Below, piece after piece: positions 44,201 through 55,447 of a DNA stretch of 64,000 bases. The number at the start of each line of letters is the position of its first letter. Position 1 is the first letter of the stretch. The notes under the pieces are model-generated. The model had not been told where the DNA came from. It saw only the letters and a list, made by a program, of their open reading frames with translations, and ran no database searches. Origin of the DNA: Vombatus ursinus (taxonomy: Eukaryota; Chordata; Mammalia; Diprotodontia; Vombatidae); the NCBI RefSeq assembly GCF_900497805.2, contig NW_020954630.1, forward strand, positions 13,185,285-13,249,284, written 5' to 3'. A program made the translations under genes and the position numbers.

Positions 44201-44661
44201 TGATGTAAGCTATTCTAGAGCCAAGTACCAATCATGAATCTCATACCACCAGGTCTCAGTGATGTCTATAAAGTCAATCAAATTTTCTTTTTTGGTTTAG
44301 GATACCTAGTTCAACTTGTTTGTTATGATACTTTATATATTTGCATATGTATATCTGAGGCTAGAGGTTGTTTTTGGTTTTGTTTTTTAAAAATGGGTCC
44401 TTTCTTGCATTATGTCTTCTATGAAAATTTGAGTCTCTACTACCATTCTTAATGTATTGTGGCTGTTATCTTTGGTTATTTGGCTTGCATATATGAAAGC
44501 AGTTTTATGTTTGTTTCTTTTCAGCTAAATGCCTTTTGAACTAGATATACAAGGCTCCAGGAAAATACATTCTTACCAGCTCCAGTTAGTTACGTTACGT
44601 ATCTGGCCAGGAGCCCATCATTTTGATATTTAAAGATGTCCCTCAGATATCCAAATCCTAT

Positions 44662-47600
44662 TTTGCCCAACTGTATGCCAATAAATTTGACAATCTTAGT
44701 GAAATGGATGAATATTTACAAAAATGTAAATTGTCCAGATTAACAGAAGGGGAAATAAAATACTTAACTCTGTTTCAGAAAAAGAAATTGAACAAGCCTA
44801 AGAAAAAATCTCCAGGGTCAGATGAATTTACAAGTGAATTCTATCAAACATTTAAAGAGCAACTAATTCCAATACTACATAAACTATTTGGGAAAATAAG
44901 CGAAGAAGGAGCCCTACTAAATTCTTTTTATGATACAAATATGGTGCTGATACCTAACTGAGAAGAGTCAAAACTGAGAAAGAAAATTATAGACCAATTT
45001 CCTTAATGAACATAGACGCAAATTTTAAAAAAAAATTAATTCATTTATTTTTAGTTTTCAACATTCACTTCCGTAAGATTTTGAGTTTTAAATTTTCTCC
45101 CCTTCCTCTCCCCCCGAGAGGGTGTGCAATCTGATATAGGCTCTACTTATACATTCATATTTAGCATATTTTCCCATTAGTCACAATGTAAAGAACAATT
45201 AAAACTAATGGAACCATGAGAATGAAACAATAAAACAAAACAACAAAGGAAAAGGAGGGTAAATAGTATGCTTCCATCTGCATTCAGACTCCATAGCTCG
45301 TTCTTTGGATGTGGATAGCATTTTCCATCGTCAGTCTTTTGGAGTTTTCTTAGATCCTTGCATTGCTGACAAGAACCAATAGATGCAAAATTTTTAAATA
45401 AAATGTTAGCAAAGAGATTACAGCAACTTATCTCGAGGATAATACATTATGACCAGGTAGGATTTATACCAGGAATGCAGGGCTGGTTCAATATTAGAAA
45501 AACTATCAGCATAATTACCATACCAACAACAAAACTAACAGAAATCATATAATTATCTCAATACATGCAGTAAAAGCTTTTGACAAAATACAACACCCAT
45601 TCCTATTATAAACACTAGAGAGCATAGAATAAATGGAATCTTCCTTAAAATGATAGGTAGCATCCATCTAAAGCCATCAGAAAGCATTATACATAATGGG
45701 GATAAGAGAGAAACATTTCCAGTAAGATTGTGGGTGAAACAAGAATATCCGTTATCACCAATGTTATTCGATGTTGTACTAGAAATGTTAGCTTTAGCAA
45801 TAAGAGAAGAAAAAGAAATTGAAGGAATTAGAATAGGCAAAGAAGAAACAAAGCTATCATTCTTTGCAGATGATATGATGGTATACTTAGAGAATCCTAG
45901 AGAATCAAGTAAAAAGTTACTTGAAATAATAAACAAATTTAGCAAAGTTGCAGGATATAAAATAAACCCACATAAATCATTGGCATTTCTATGTATTACT
46001 AACAAAGCCCAACATCAAGCGAGAGAAAGAGAAATTCCATTTAAAGTTACTGTAGATATTATAAAATATTTAGGAGTCTACCTGCCAAAACAAACCCAGC
46101 AATTATCTGAACACGATTATAAAACACTTTTCACACAAATAAAGTCAGATTTAAATAATTGGAAAAATATCAGTTGCTTATGGGTAAGTTGAGCTAATAT
46201 AATAAAAATGACAATTCTACCTAAATTGATTATTTAGTGCCATACCAATCAAACTACCAGAAATTATTTTATAGAGCTAGAAAAAAATAATAACAGAATT
46301 TATCTGGAAGAACAAAAGGTCCCGAATAGCAAGGGAATTAATGAAAAGAAATGCAAGGGAAGGTGACCTGGTTGTGCCAGATCTTAAATTGTATTATAAA
46401 GCAGCAATCATCAAAACTACTTGGTATTGGCTAAGAAACAGAGTGATGGATCAGTGGAATAGGTTAAGTACACAAGACACAAGTCAATGACTATAGTAAT
46501 ATACTGTTTGATAAATCCAAAGACTCCAGCTTCTGGGATAAGAACTCACTATTTAACAAAAACTCCTGGGAAAGCTGGAGAATAGTGTGGCAGAAACTGG
46601 GTATAGACCAATATCTTACACCCTATACCAAGATGGGGTCAAAATGAATACAAGATTTAGATATAAAGGCTGATACTGTAAGCAAACTAGGAGAGCAAGG
46701 AATAGTTTACCTGTCAGATCTATAGAGAAGGGAGGAATTTATGACCAAACAGGAGATGGAGAACATTGTGAGATGCAAAATGGATGATTTTGATTACATT
46801 AAATTGAAAAGTTTTTGCACAAACAAAGCCAATATGGCCAGGATTGGAAGGGAAGCAGAAAGCTGGGAAACACTTTTTATAGCCAGTGTCTCTGATAAAG
46901 GCCTCATTTCTAAAATATATAGAGAACTGAGTCAAATTTATAAGAATGCAGGTCATTCCCCAATTGATAAATGGTCAGGGGATATGAACAGGCAGTTTTC
47001 AGATGAAGAAATTAAAGCTATCTATACTCATATGAGAAAATGCTCTAAGTCACTATTGATTAGAAAAATGCAAATCAAAACAACTCTGAGGTACCACATC
47101 ACACCTATCAGATTGGCTAATGTGACAAAATAGGAAAATGACAAATGTTGGAGAAGATGTGGGAAAATTGGAACACTAATGCATGGTTGGTGGAGTTGTG
47201 AACTGATCTAACTATTCTGGTGAGCAATTTGAAACTATGCCCAAAGAGCTATAAAACTGTGCATACCCTTTGACCCAGCAATATCACTCCTAGGTCTATA
47301 TCCCAAAGAGATCATAAAAAATGGGAAAAGTACTCACATGTACAAAAATATTTACAGCAGCTCTTTTTGTGGTGGCCAAGAATTGGAAATTGAAGGGATG
47401 CCCATCAGTTGTGATTTATGAATGTAACGGAATACTATTGTGCTATAAGAAATGATGAGCAGGCAGACTTCAGAAAAATCTGGAAATACTTACATGAACT
47501 GATGCTGAGTGAAGTGAGCAGAACCAGGAGAACATTGTACACTGTAACAGCCACATTGTGTGATGACTGACTTTCATAGATTTGTCTCTTTTCAGCAGTG

Positions 47601-47796
47601 CAAGGATCTAAGACAACACCAAAAGACTCATGATGGAAAATGCTATCCACATCCAGAGAAGTCTGAATGCAGATCAAAGTATACTATTTGCTCTCTTCTT
47701 TTGTTATTGTTGTTTTTCTTTCTTCTTCCTCGTGGTTCCTCCCATTGGTTCTAATTCTTCTTTACAACATGACTAATGTGAAGAAAAAAGAAAGAA
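44662..47796 (+). mobile_element. L1 LINE, 5'-truncated, ORF2 RT to 3' UTR
   Basis: A 3.1 kb insertion with a perfect 13-base target duplication ATCCAAATCCTAT (44,649-44,661 and 47,797-47,809). It begins inside ORF2 ([16 protein letters not shown]), continues with [23 protein letters not shown], is interrupted by a nested L1 end, and resumes with the RT core including LSFFADDMMVYL near 45,869, then the C-terminal domain (MDDFDYIKLKSFCTNKANMA to TTLRYHITPIRLANVTK at 46,741-47,130). The 3' UTR follows ('ggtggccaagaattggaaat', 'gatggaaaatgctatccaca', 'caacatgactaatgtg'). It is dead: truncated, interrupted and with several frame breaks between 44,960 and 46,740. ORF1 and the endonuclease are absent. 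Confidence 0.95.
45027..45378 (-). mobile_element. L1 LINE 3' UTR, antisense, nested in L1
   Basis: Plus-strand text 'ttcaacattcacttccgtaa', 'gattttgagttttaaatttt', 'gtgcaatctgatataggctc', 'ctgcattcagactccatagc' and 'gatgtggatagcattttcca' is the reverse complement of the marsupial L1 3' UTR, seen in sense at 47,600-47,780. It is flanked by ATAGACGCAAATTTT and ATAGATGCAAAATTTTT, the host's ORF2 sequence duplicated at the insertion point. Confidence 0.88.
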
Positions 47797-47809
47797 ATCC
47801 AAATCCTAT

Positions 47810-48700
47810 CCTCAGATACCATCTTAATCAGGTTTTTATTTCCCCAATCTGTCTTTCTTTGTTCAGTCCTTGCCTTTTTTTTTCAGCAACAATAATGGAA
47901 ATACTACCTGTGCCTCTAAGGTCTTCAACTTCTTTCCCCGGACCACATAGTCTTTAGAAATGCTTTCTAGATTCCTTCTTGCAATATCATTTGTGCCAAT
48001 GAGGATCACTAGAAATGGTCAGTAATTATCCTACTTGGCAAGTCTGGGGAAATTTTCTGTTATGTTTTGGATATGTGCTCTGGGAAGATAGCAGACCTTT
48101 CTATTTTTGTTATTAGATCAACAAATAGCTGTGTCCCTACCCCTCAGGAATCCCTAAGTATCATTGCTCATTTTTTCTTCCTCTTTTTTGATGATCTCTA
48201 ACTTGACAACACCTATGCTTATAGGTCATAAATCTTTGGAGAAAATGAAGCTGTTTCATCATCAGAGAATCCAGGAATAGACTCCATCAGGAAAAGCCTA
48301 TTAAGAGAAATTTCCTGTCCTTCTTCACCCAGCCCCCCAAACTTAGAGAGGGGAGAGAGGTGTTCTTTGTGCTCCTTTATCTTCTGTTCAGGAAAATCAG
48401 CCTGTACTTTGAGCATAGATAAGTATCATGGCAGAAATGCAAGTGTTACACATGGTATGCAGGTCACTGCTAGATATTCTTTTTCTCCATGTTTGCTGGA
48501 AGTGAGAGCCTCGGATCATTTTAATTTCTGCTACTAACTACCATGGGAAACACAGACCCCTATGTGTTCTGACTCCTTGGCCCTAGTTTACCTCCCTGAT
48601 TCATGGAAACTCCTGTGAACATCGTTTTCCTTCTAGACTGATCTCCTTTGTATGACTCAAGCATAACACCTCCCCACAATGGAACTGTCAGTATCTTCTG
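47810..48700 (-). mobile_element. CR1/L3-type LINE, antisense: ORF1 esterase region
   Basis: Continuation of the element at 41,185-44,648 after the L1. On the minus strand 48,010-47,981 encodes VILIGTNDI, the GTND block of the SGNH-type esterase domain carried by CR1-family ORF1, and 48,103-48,065 encodes RKVCYLPRAHIQN, matching the segment that precedes it in active elements (REVCCLPGARIRD type). The part above 48,200 is not recognised and may be the 5' end. Both protein motifs were read directly; the family role is from established knowledge. Confidence 0.65.
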
Positions 48701-48839
48701 AGCTGACCTGAACCAATCTTGCTGTTCTACAGGATGAGTGGCATTTCCATAAATAGAGATGGAGAGGAAGTCATGAGTAAAGGTATGGAGGTGGAAGAAC
48801 TATATATGGGAAATGTTAAGTAGTCTAGTTTGACTGGAA

Positions 48840-49005
48840 TATAGAGTACTTAAAGCATAAAAGAAGAAGAGAAAACTAGAAAAAGGGTGACAAACTATGG
48901 AGAGCCTTAAATGCCAGGTTAAGGAGTTTAGATTTTATTTAGTAGGCAATAGGGAAGCTACTAAAGTTCTTGAACAAAGGAGTACCATGATCATACCTGT
49001 GTATA
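48840..49005 (-). mobile_element. L2 LINE fragment, antisense
   Basis: 'ggagagccttaaatgccagg', 'tttagattttatttagtagg', 'caatagggaagctactaaag' and 'ggagtaccatgatcatacct'. Confidence 0.7.
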
Positions 49006-49037
49006 AGGAACATTTTCAACCTCTCCTTCCAAGATAA

Positions 49038-49395
49038 TAATAGTTCACATTTATATAGAGCTTTGGGCAGCCAGGTAGCACAGGGGATAGAGTGCTGGGC
49101 CTGGAGTCAGAAAGACATCTTTGTGAGTTCAACAGTCACTCAACCCTGTTTGCCTCAGTTCCTCATACGTAAAATGAGCTGGAGAAGGAAATGGCAAACC
49201 ATTCCAGTGTCTTTGCCAAGAAAACCTCAGATGGGGTCACAAAGAATTGGACATGACTGAAATGACAACAAATAAAAGAGCTTTAAAGCTTACAATGTAC
49301 TTTCTTTAAAATCACTCTGTGAAGTAGGTAGTACAAATATTTTTATTTTGCATATGAGTAAATAGACTTGGAGAAGGTAAGTAAGTAATTAACCC
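49038..49395 (-). mobile_element. MIR-type SINE, antisense, host of RTE-tailed SINE
   Basis: 'taatagttcacatttatata' and 'gctttaaagcttacaatgta' are the two sides of one antisense MIR, continuing 'aagtaggtagtacaaatat' and 'catatgagtaaatagacttg'. The SINE at 49,065-49,276 lies between. Confidence 0.75.
49065..49276 (+). mobile_element. RTE-tailed tRNA-type SINE, sense
   Basis: Head GGGCAGCCAGGTAGC, internal loss after 'tgtgagttcaacagtc', then 'ggagaaggaaatggcaaacc' and 'gggtcacaaagaattggaca'. Flanking repeat AGAGCTTT at 49,057-49,064 and 49,277-49,284. Confidence 0.9.
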
Positions 49396-49915
49396 CCATA
49401 ATAATTCCCCTGTTCAAACACTTCTGTGGCTCCTTACTGCCTCGAGTCTAGGATAAAATACACTCCTCTACATGGCATTTAAAGCTCTTCCTATTCTTTC
49501 CAGACTTATTTCACATTAATCTCCCACACAATCTACATTCTCATCAAACCAGCCTACTTGTTGGCCTACATTCCATCTCCCACTACCATGTCTTTCCCTG
49601 CCTGTAATGTTGTGCTTCCTCACCTCTTCCTTCTTGAACCCCTAGGTTCATTCAGGAATCAGCTCAAGTAAGACCTCTTATCTGTAGATTTTCCTAGTCC
49701 ATCCACGTTATAACATACCCCCCCCATTACTTTTGTATTATTACTTTGGGCTTACTTTTGCATTTACTTGTCTATGTACCTGTTATCCCCTGACCTTCCT
49801 TTCCCCCCTGTAGATGTTAAGCTCTTTGAGGGCAGGGACGATTTGTCTTTTTATCCCCAGGAGCTAACACAACGAAGGACTTTTGGTAGTCAATAAATGC
49901 TTATTCAATTGAATC
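49396..49915 (+). mobile_element. L2 LINE 3' end, sense, well preserved tail
   Basis: 'ctgtggctccttactgcctc', 'ctaggataaaatacactcct', 'gaatcagctcaagtaagacc', 'taagctctttgagggcaggg' and 'caataaatgcttattcaatt'. The clearest L2 terminus in the window. Confidence 0.85.
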
Positions 49916-49919
49916 CAGT

Positions 49920-50110
49920 CTTAGTGTATGCTCATAAAAGATCTGTTCAGAGTGTGAATAGAGAGTGATGTGAGAGCTGACGTGTGAATTGACTTGGCAA
50001 CTGATTAGATGTGGGAGGGGAGATAGAGGGAGAAGGAAAAGGGAATGACAACCCAAAAATTTCAAACATGAATAACTGGATGAATGGCACCTACTATCAG
50101 TGGAAATAGT
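49920..50110 (-). mobile_element. L2 LINE fragment, antisense
   Basis: 'gatgtgagagctgacgtgtg', 'ttggcaactgattagatgtg' and 'caacccaaaaatttcaaaca' match the reversed middle part of L2. It abuts a sense L2 terminus, so two copies meet here. Confidence 0.55.
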
Positions 50111-50545
50111 GAGGCGAACATAAGATGCTTAGTGCTCAGGTGGAGTAACCCAGTCCAGATGAGAACACTTGGGGGCACAAGAGAGGGGGCCTGAGCTCAT
50201 GGAATGGCAGCTTGGAGCTTGTTTTTCCTTTGCTGCCCCTTCTCCTTTAGAGGAATTCATCTCATGAGATTTCTGCCATTGAGAGGGTGAGAATCTGGAA
50301 TAGGGTGGGGAAAGAGGAGAGCAGGCTTAGGCAGCAGTGGGCTAAAGAGAAAAGGAAGGGAAATGGTGAGCCAAGGCCACAGGGATAGTTAGGGGGCATT
50401 TCTGTTGCTGACTTCCTTCCACTTGGGTAGGATAGCCATTTCCTTCACACTCTGTAGCTCTCTGTGTCCTTCACCAAACTGCTTCCCAGTGTACATGTGC
50501 CCGTAGAAATCATTAAGAATACCAGAACATTAAAGATGGAAGGGC
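50110..50545. other. Unassigned sequence
   Basis: No gene or repeat recognised. Slightly G-rich with short purine runs. Confidence 0.5.
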
Positions 50546-50549
50546 CCTT

Positions 50550-51080
50550 TACCCAGGCTTAAGTCTCAATTTTGTTACTTAGGCAGTAACATTTAATTTC
50601 TACAGGAATCAGTTTCTCACCCGTAAAATGTAGAGTTAGACCTATAAGGTCTATTGTAGCTCTATATTGATGATCCTACATCTAATTTGCCACAAACCTT
50701 ACCATATGTTCAGTCACATTTTTATGCATGGCTATATTTGTAGGAAATGTATTTCATAGAATTATGAAAGGCACCTTAGAGGTTAACTGGTCCAACTCTT
50801 TAATTTTACAGATGAAGGAACCAAGGCCCAACCAAACAGGTTAATAACTTGACCATAGTGACACATGCTAAGTACCAGAACCAGAATTGGAACTCAGGTT
50901 CTCTGACTCTAAATCTGGCATTCTTTCCACAGTGCCATGCTGAGACCATGTCTATCATGCTACAGAATCAGAAATTGAAGCCCCAAGAAGGGAAACAAGT
51001 TTTCTCCCCTCATGTAAGTATAAGCAGCAGAGCTGGGATTCTAACAGAAGACCTGTGCCCAAGTTCTTTCTACTCCCTCT
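50550..51080. mobile_element. Three degraded MIR-type SINEs
   Basis: Sense at about 50,550-50,690 ('tctcacccgtaaaatgtaga', 'ggtctattgtagctctat'); antisense at about 50,750-50,945 ('agaggttaactggtccaact', 'ttacagatgaaggaaccaag', 'tggaactcaggttctctgac'); and a weaker antisense piece at about 50,960-51,080 ('aattgaagccccaagaaggg', 'gctgggattctaacagaaga'). Confidence 0.55.
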
Positions 51081-51399
51081 TGAACCATAGAATTGATAGA
51101 ACCTGGAGACTCCTTCTGATGATGCTGTATAACTGCAAATCAAGGTACCTCAATTATCTAAAGAGTTAAAGTTAGGAGTCATCCAAAAGGTAATGGAAAA
51201 ACTGAATGCTCTGTTGTACCTACCCACTGTCAAAAGATCTAAAAAGTCAGATTGTGGGAGGTCAAGGACAAGAATCACATAGTATCAGAATTCATGAATT
51301 GCCCTATTGGAAGGGAGCATCCATATTAATGAGATCACAGATCCAACAAAGTAAGAATATAGAGAAAAAGGTTCCAATTTCCCTGGATTGTAGAGGATT

Positions 51400-51700
51400 G
51401 TAAAGTAGGTGATTAGGGTGCAAAGGCAGGCTAGAGTTTATGGAGGAGCTTGAATGTCAGGATGAAGAGGCTGGTAGGCTTTATTCAGTAGGGAAGCCAT
51501 TGAAAATTGTTGAGTTTGAGAGAGAAGATAATATAAATCTCATTGAGGAGCACCTATAGTCCACTGGGGCTTTATGTGTTCAGAACAATGTAGTTTTAGA
51601 GGTATCTCCCTATCCCCTACTGAGTAAAATATGCATTCCTTTGCCTGATATTCAAGGCTCTCCACAATATGAAACTATGCTGTGGTGATTAAAAAAATTC
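51400..51700. mobile_element. L2 fragments in opposite orientations
   Basis: Antisense at about 51,400-51,560 ('tatggaggagcttgaatgtc', 'gtagggaagccattgaaaat') and a short sense piece at about 51,600-51,690 ('gtaaaatatgcattcctttg', 'attcaaggctctccacaata'). Confidence 0.55.
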
Positions 51701-51940
51701 TGAAGGACATGTTTCTGGGTAATTTAATCATTTTAATTTAATTTAATCATCCTTCAAAGAGTAGGCGTTTCTGAGGGGTGGCAATCAATTCTGATTGGAT
51801 AACCCAATAGGAGGCAGCTATATTAAAATGAGGGTCTTAGGGTATGAGATCTGTGTCACCCAAATGTTGGTCAAAAAGACATTAATTTCCATGTCGCTTC
51901 TTAAGACAAAATAGAGGATCTATATTTTCCCAGACCTGTC

Positions 51941-52174
51941 GTTGTTCAGTCGTGTCTGACTCGTCACAGTCCCATTTGGGGTTTTCTTGGCAAAGATACT
52001 GGAGTGGTTTGTAATTTCCTTCTCCAGCTCATTTTACAGATGAAGAAACTGAGGCAAACAAGGTTAAGTGGCTTGACCAGGGTCACACAGCTGGTAAATT
52101 TATGAGGCTATATTAAACTTGTAAAGATGAGTTTTCCTAACTTCAGGCCTGGCATTCTAGCCACTACATTACCT
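51941..52174 (-). mobile_element. RTE-tailed tRNA-type SINE, antisense
   Basis: 'gttgttcagtcgtgtctgac', 'tttcttggcaaagatactgg', 'gaagaaactgaggcaaacaa' and head 'ctagccactacattacct'. Flanking repeat AGACCTGTC at 51,932-51,940 and 52,175-52,183. Confidence 0.93.
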
Positions 52175-52384
52175 AGACCTGTCAGAGCAAACACAATGAT
52201 CAGGAATATACCTATTAGCCCAAACTTAGAATTTATTTTACTGTCTTTTTAGATATTGGCCTGGGTACATCTTTAAGAGAGATTTTCCACACTGGTTGGT
52301 TTCTGGATGAAGAAGTAGAGAAGTGAAAAAACCTTGGTCCCAATACAATAATTCGTTATAAAATATAAGAGAGAAACATTCATT

Positions 52385-52700
52385 TTTGAACCTTACCTTG
52401 TATTATTCCTTTACTCATTTTATGCTCCAACAAAACTGGTCTACTTGCTGCCTGCCAAACACAGCCTGTTTCCCTTTCTTTAAGCCCTCATTTACATAGT
52501 TCCCTGTGCCTGAAATGTCCTGCCTGCCTCTTGTTTCATATTGGAATTCCTGTCCACCCTTTAAAGCATAACTCAAATGAAGTTTTTATGATTCTCCCTG
52601 ACAGCAATGACCTTTATCCTCAGATCTCACGTACTAGTTTGTTTTATAACTCTCTATTGTACTTCCTGTGCAATAAATAAATGTATATTGACTGATTGCT
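52385..52700 (+). mobile_element. L2 LINE 3' end, sense
   Basis: 'gtgcctgaaatgtcctgcct', 'tggaattcctgtccaccctt', 'taaagcataactcaaatgaa' and 'aataaatgtatattgactga'. Confidence 0.7.
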
Positions 52701-52934
52701 ATCATTAATTGCTAGGCATGAAAGCTATCTGGTTTTGGTGCCTTATCATAAGTTCCCTGATGGCAAGTATCTGAAGTTTGTATCATACCTAGCCCCAGAA
52801 TAATGTTCTTTAAGCAGTAAATGGTTAACAACTGTTTTGATAATGTTGAAGAAAGATGGAACGAGCATGGTATGTGTTGAAGAGAAGGAGGTTACCAGCT
52901 AGGCTGGAATAGAGAGCATATCAAAGCAGGTAGG

Positions 52935-53140
52935 TATGGCAGTGGGTAGAGAATTAGATTGGGAGAACTGAGTTTAACCCTGTCTTAGACACTACTAGCT
53001 AAGTGGTCCTAGGCAAGCCACTTGACCTCTGTCTACCTCAGTTTACTCATCTGTAAAATGGGGATGATAATAATAGCATCTACATCACAGGGTTGTTGTG
53101 AGGATCAAATGAGATAACATAAATATTGGCTGCTATTATC
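52935..53140 (+). mobile_element. MIR-type SINE, sense
   Basis: 'agaactgagtttaaccctgt', 'cctaggcaagccacttgacc', 'actcatctgtaaaatgggga' and 'cagggttgttgtgaggatca'. Nearly full length. Confidence 0.85.
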
Positions 53141-53149
53141 TCTAAATAA

Positions 53150-53990
53150 TTGGAGACAATATCAGTAATATAGCTTGCAATCAGATTGCAGAGGGCCTTG
53201 AAGGAGAAGCTGAAGAATTTAGATTTTATCCTTTATGCACCCACCGTAGTTTTTAAACATAGTGATACCATGACATAATCTATGTCTTGAGATTCCTTAA
53301 AACTCTAAGGTATCAAAATGTTCTTTGGGTTGAATGTACAGGACTCTACATCTTGTATGTTCTATATGGATGGGAGTATGGATGGGAGAAGCAGAGAGAC
53401 TCAAAGCAGAAGGACCCTTTAGCAGGCCATTAGAGCATCCAGACCTCAGGAAGAGAAAGGCTAGATTAGGAGAACAGCAAGAAGAATGCAGAAGATGTAA
53501 GAAATTAGAAACATTTCAAAGGAAGAATCAACAGGACTCAAGAACAGATTAAGTAAAGCAGAATGAGGGGAAATTAATAGGGAGATTAGTTTAGGAGAGA
53601 AGATTATATTCCTTTTTAAGATCTGTTAAGTAGCTGAACTTGGAGAGAAAGAACAGGTGGATGGGTGAAAGGTCAAAGCTAGATATATGTGTTTGGGATA
53701 GTAATTGGCAGAGTTGCTGAAGTGTGGAAAGGTTCACCAAAGGAGAGGGATCAGAGTGGAAGGCCTCAAGAAAAGAACTGATTCTTAGGGAACATTCAGT
53801 TATCTGTAGGAGAAAGAAAAAGAGAAACCTGATTAAAAAAAAAAAAAAAACTAGGAAGATCACCAGGATATTGAAGAATCAGAGAAGCCAAGAAGAGAGA
53901 ATGTCAAGAAAGAAGATGTGTTCAGCAGTGTCTTTTGCTTTGGAGAGGTGTAGGAAAGTGAAGACAAAGAAACAGTCATTGCATTTTTCA
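53150..53990 (-). mobile_element. L2 LINE fragments, antisense, include RT region
   Basis: About 53,150-53,280 ('gattgcagagggccttgaag', 'aagaatttagattttatcct') and about 53,630-53,990, where 'cctgattaaaaa', 'gagaatgtcaagaaagaaga' and 'gttcagcagtgtcttttgct' are the reverse of the L2 RT motif region. The plus and minus frames at 53,591-54,002 derive from this. The stretch 53,290-53,620 between them is purine-rich and unassigned. Confidence 0.55.
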
Positions 53991-54005
53991 AGAATGACAT
54001 AAGTG

Positions 54006-54162
54006 GGGGAAGCTAGGTGGCACAGTGAATAGAGCTCTGGCCTTGGAGTTAGGAGGACCTGAGTTCAAATCCAGCCTCAGACATTTAACACTTGCTAGCT
54101 GTGTGACCCTAGGCAAGTCACTTAACCCTGATCACCTCACTAAAAACAAAACAAAACAAAAA
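54006..54162 (+). mobile_element. tRNA-type SINE, sense
   Basis: Head GGGGAAGCTAGGTGGCAC, tail (ACAAA)n. Target-site duplication AAGAATGACATAAGTG at 53,990-54,005 with one mismatch to 54,163-54,178. Confidence 0.96.
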
Positions 54163-54569
54163 AAGAATGACGTAAGTGTTGATCTTTGAGAATATTGATA
54201 GGGCTTGAAGGAAGCCTGAACCCCGATGACCTACATATCAGGCTAGCTTCTTCTATATGCTCAGGAAGTTAGTTAGCTCTCACTATGACAGTAAACAAAA
54301 GTGTGAAGATTTTATTGGTTCAAAATCATCTTTACAAGAGAGATATAGTACCGGGAAAGGACTAGTCTACTTAGGAGTCAGAAGACTGGTATTCTAAGTC
54401 CTGACTGCTAACAACTGCATCACTGTTGCTAAGTCATTTAACCATTCTGAGCTCCTGTCTCTTGCTTTAGGCACTAACTGGCCTTCTTGCCTTTAGCAAC
54501 TTCCCTTTTCAGTCAGTACTCCACATCTCAGCAAAATTGATGTTCCTAAAACAAAGTTCTGACCAAAAT

Positions 54570-54785
54570 GAGATAGAGTACAGGCTTTAGAATCAAGAGG
54601 ACCTGAATTCAAACTCTCAGATACAACTAGGTATATGATCCTGGGCAAATCACTTAACTTCTCAGTGCTTCAATTCATCATCTGTAGAATGGGGATAATA
54701 ATAGCATCTACCCTCATAGAACTGTTGTGACAATCAAGCGCATTTACATGCATAAAGTACTGTTATAAGTGCTATTACTATTATT
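54570..54785 (+). mobile_element. MIR-type SINE, sense
   Basis: 'aatcaagaggacctgaattc', 'tgatcctgggcaaatcactt', 'catcatctgtagaatgggga' and 'tagaactgttgtgacaatca'. Confidence 0.8.
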
Positions 54786-54799
54786 TCTAAAAAAAAAAC

Positions 54800-55325
54800 T
54801 TTGACAGTTCACTATTGCCTCTAGGGTGAAATTCAAACCCCTCCACAATCTGGCTTCCATCTAGCTTTCCATTCGTATTTCCTATTGCTCTTTTTCATAG
54901 GGTCTCCATTCCTGGTCAAATAAACTAACTATTCCGATGACTGTGGCATTCCATCTCCTATATCTTTCCAAATTGGAAATGCACTGCCCCTTCACCTCTA
55001 CCTCTTAGAATTCCCAGTTTCTTTCAAAGTTGAGGTACAACCTTCTCCATTAAGCCTTTCCCTAATTTCCCCCAGCTGTTAGTTCTCTGTTTCTTTCTCT
55101 CCCCCTGTCCCTTCTTCCTCTTCTCCTTCTCCTCCTTCTCCTCTCTCTTGCTCTCTTTTTAACGTGTGGTATCTACTCTATATTTATATGTGTGTGCATA
55201 TGTGTCATATCTTCCTAGTACAATATAATCTCAAGAACCGTGACTATTTTGTTTGTTGTCTTTGTTCCCCTAGCACCCAAAAAAGTGCCTTGCACACAAT
55301 AAACAATAAATTTTGAGTAATCAAA
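54800..55325 (+). mobile_element. L2 LINE 3' end, sense, with pyrimidine tract
   Basis: 'gttcactattgcctctaggg', 'ccacaatctggcttccatct', 'ttctccattaagcctttccc' and 'cacacaataaacaataaatt'. A CT-rich stretch at 55,090-55,160 expanded within it. Confidence 0.7.
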
Positions 55326-55447
55326 TCAAATTTAATAGGGGAGTGGTGATGAGGGTCCAATGCTAGGTCATGTGAATGAACAGAAGAGCATAAAAAAGAG
55401 AGAAATACTGGCACTAACTCAGGGACATTGCTAGTTCACATACCTGA

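Larger units (their letters stand above)
41185..44648 (-). mobile_element. CR1/L3-type LINE, antisense: 3' end, RT, endonuclease
   Basis: Read on the minus strand this is an old CR1-family LINE. Its 3' portion (41,330-41,720 on the plus strand: 'atgcctcttatt', 'ggcatgacctgaagactttt', 'catccttattgtcatgctct', 'gtggtgtcaaaaattgaaca') is the reverse of the conserved CR1 C-terminal segment. The RT palm is legible at 42,296-42,360: GQGNVVGIVRPDFSRVLNDI, where active CR1 has DQGNAVDTVYLDFSKAFDKV. Endonuclease-region sequence follows to about 43,800 and again at 44,200-44,560. A SINE (41,825-41,945) and an antisense L1 scrap (about 43,900-44,200) interrupt it. The element is split by the L1 at 44,662 and resumes at 47,810. 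Frames are broken throughout. Confidence 0.75.

Noticed and set aside
45553-46005. 150-codon minus-strand frame
   Set aside because: It is the complement of the L1 reverse transcriptase on the plus strand (which contains the FADD motif).
53591-54002. Lys/Glu-rich plus frame and its minus partner
   Set aside because: They fall in antisense L2 sequence followed by a SINE; no gene features.
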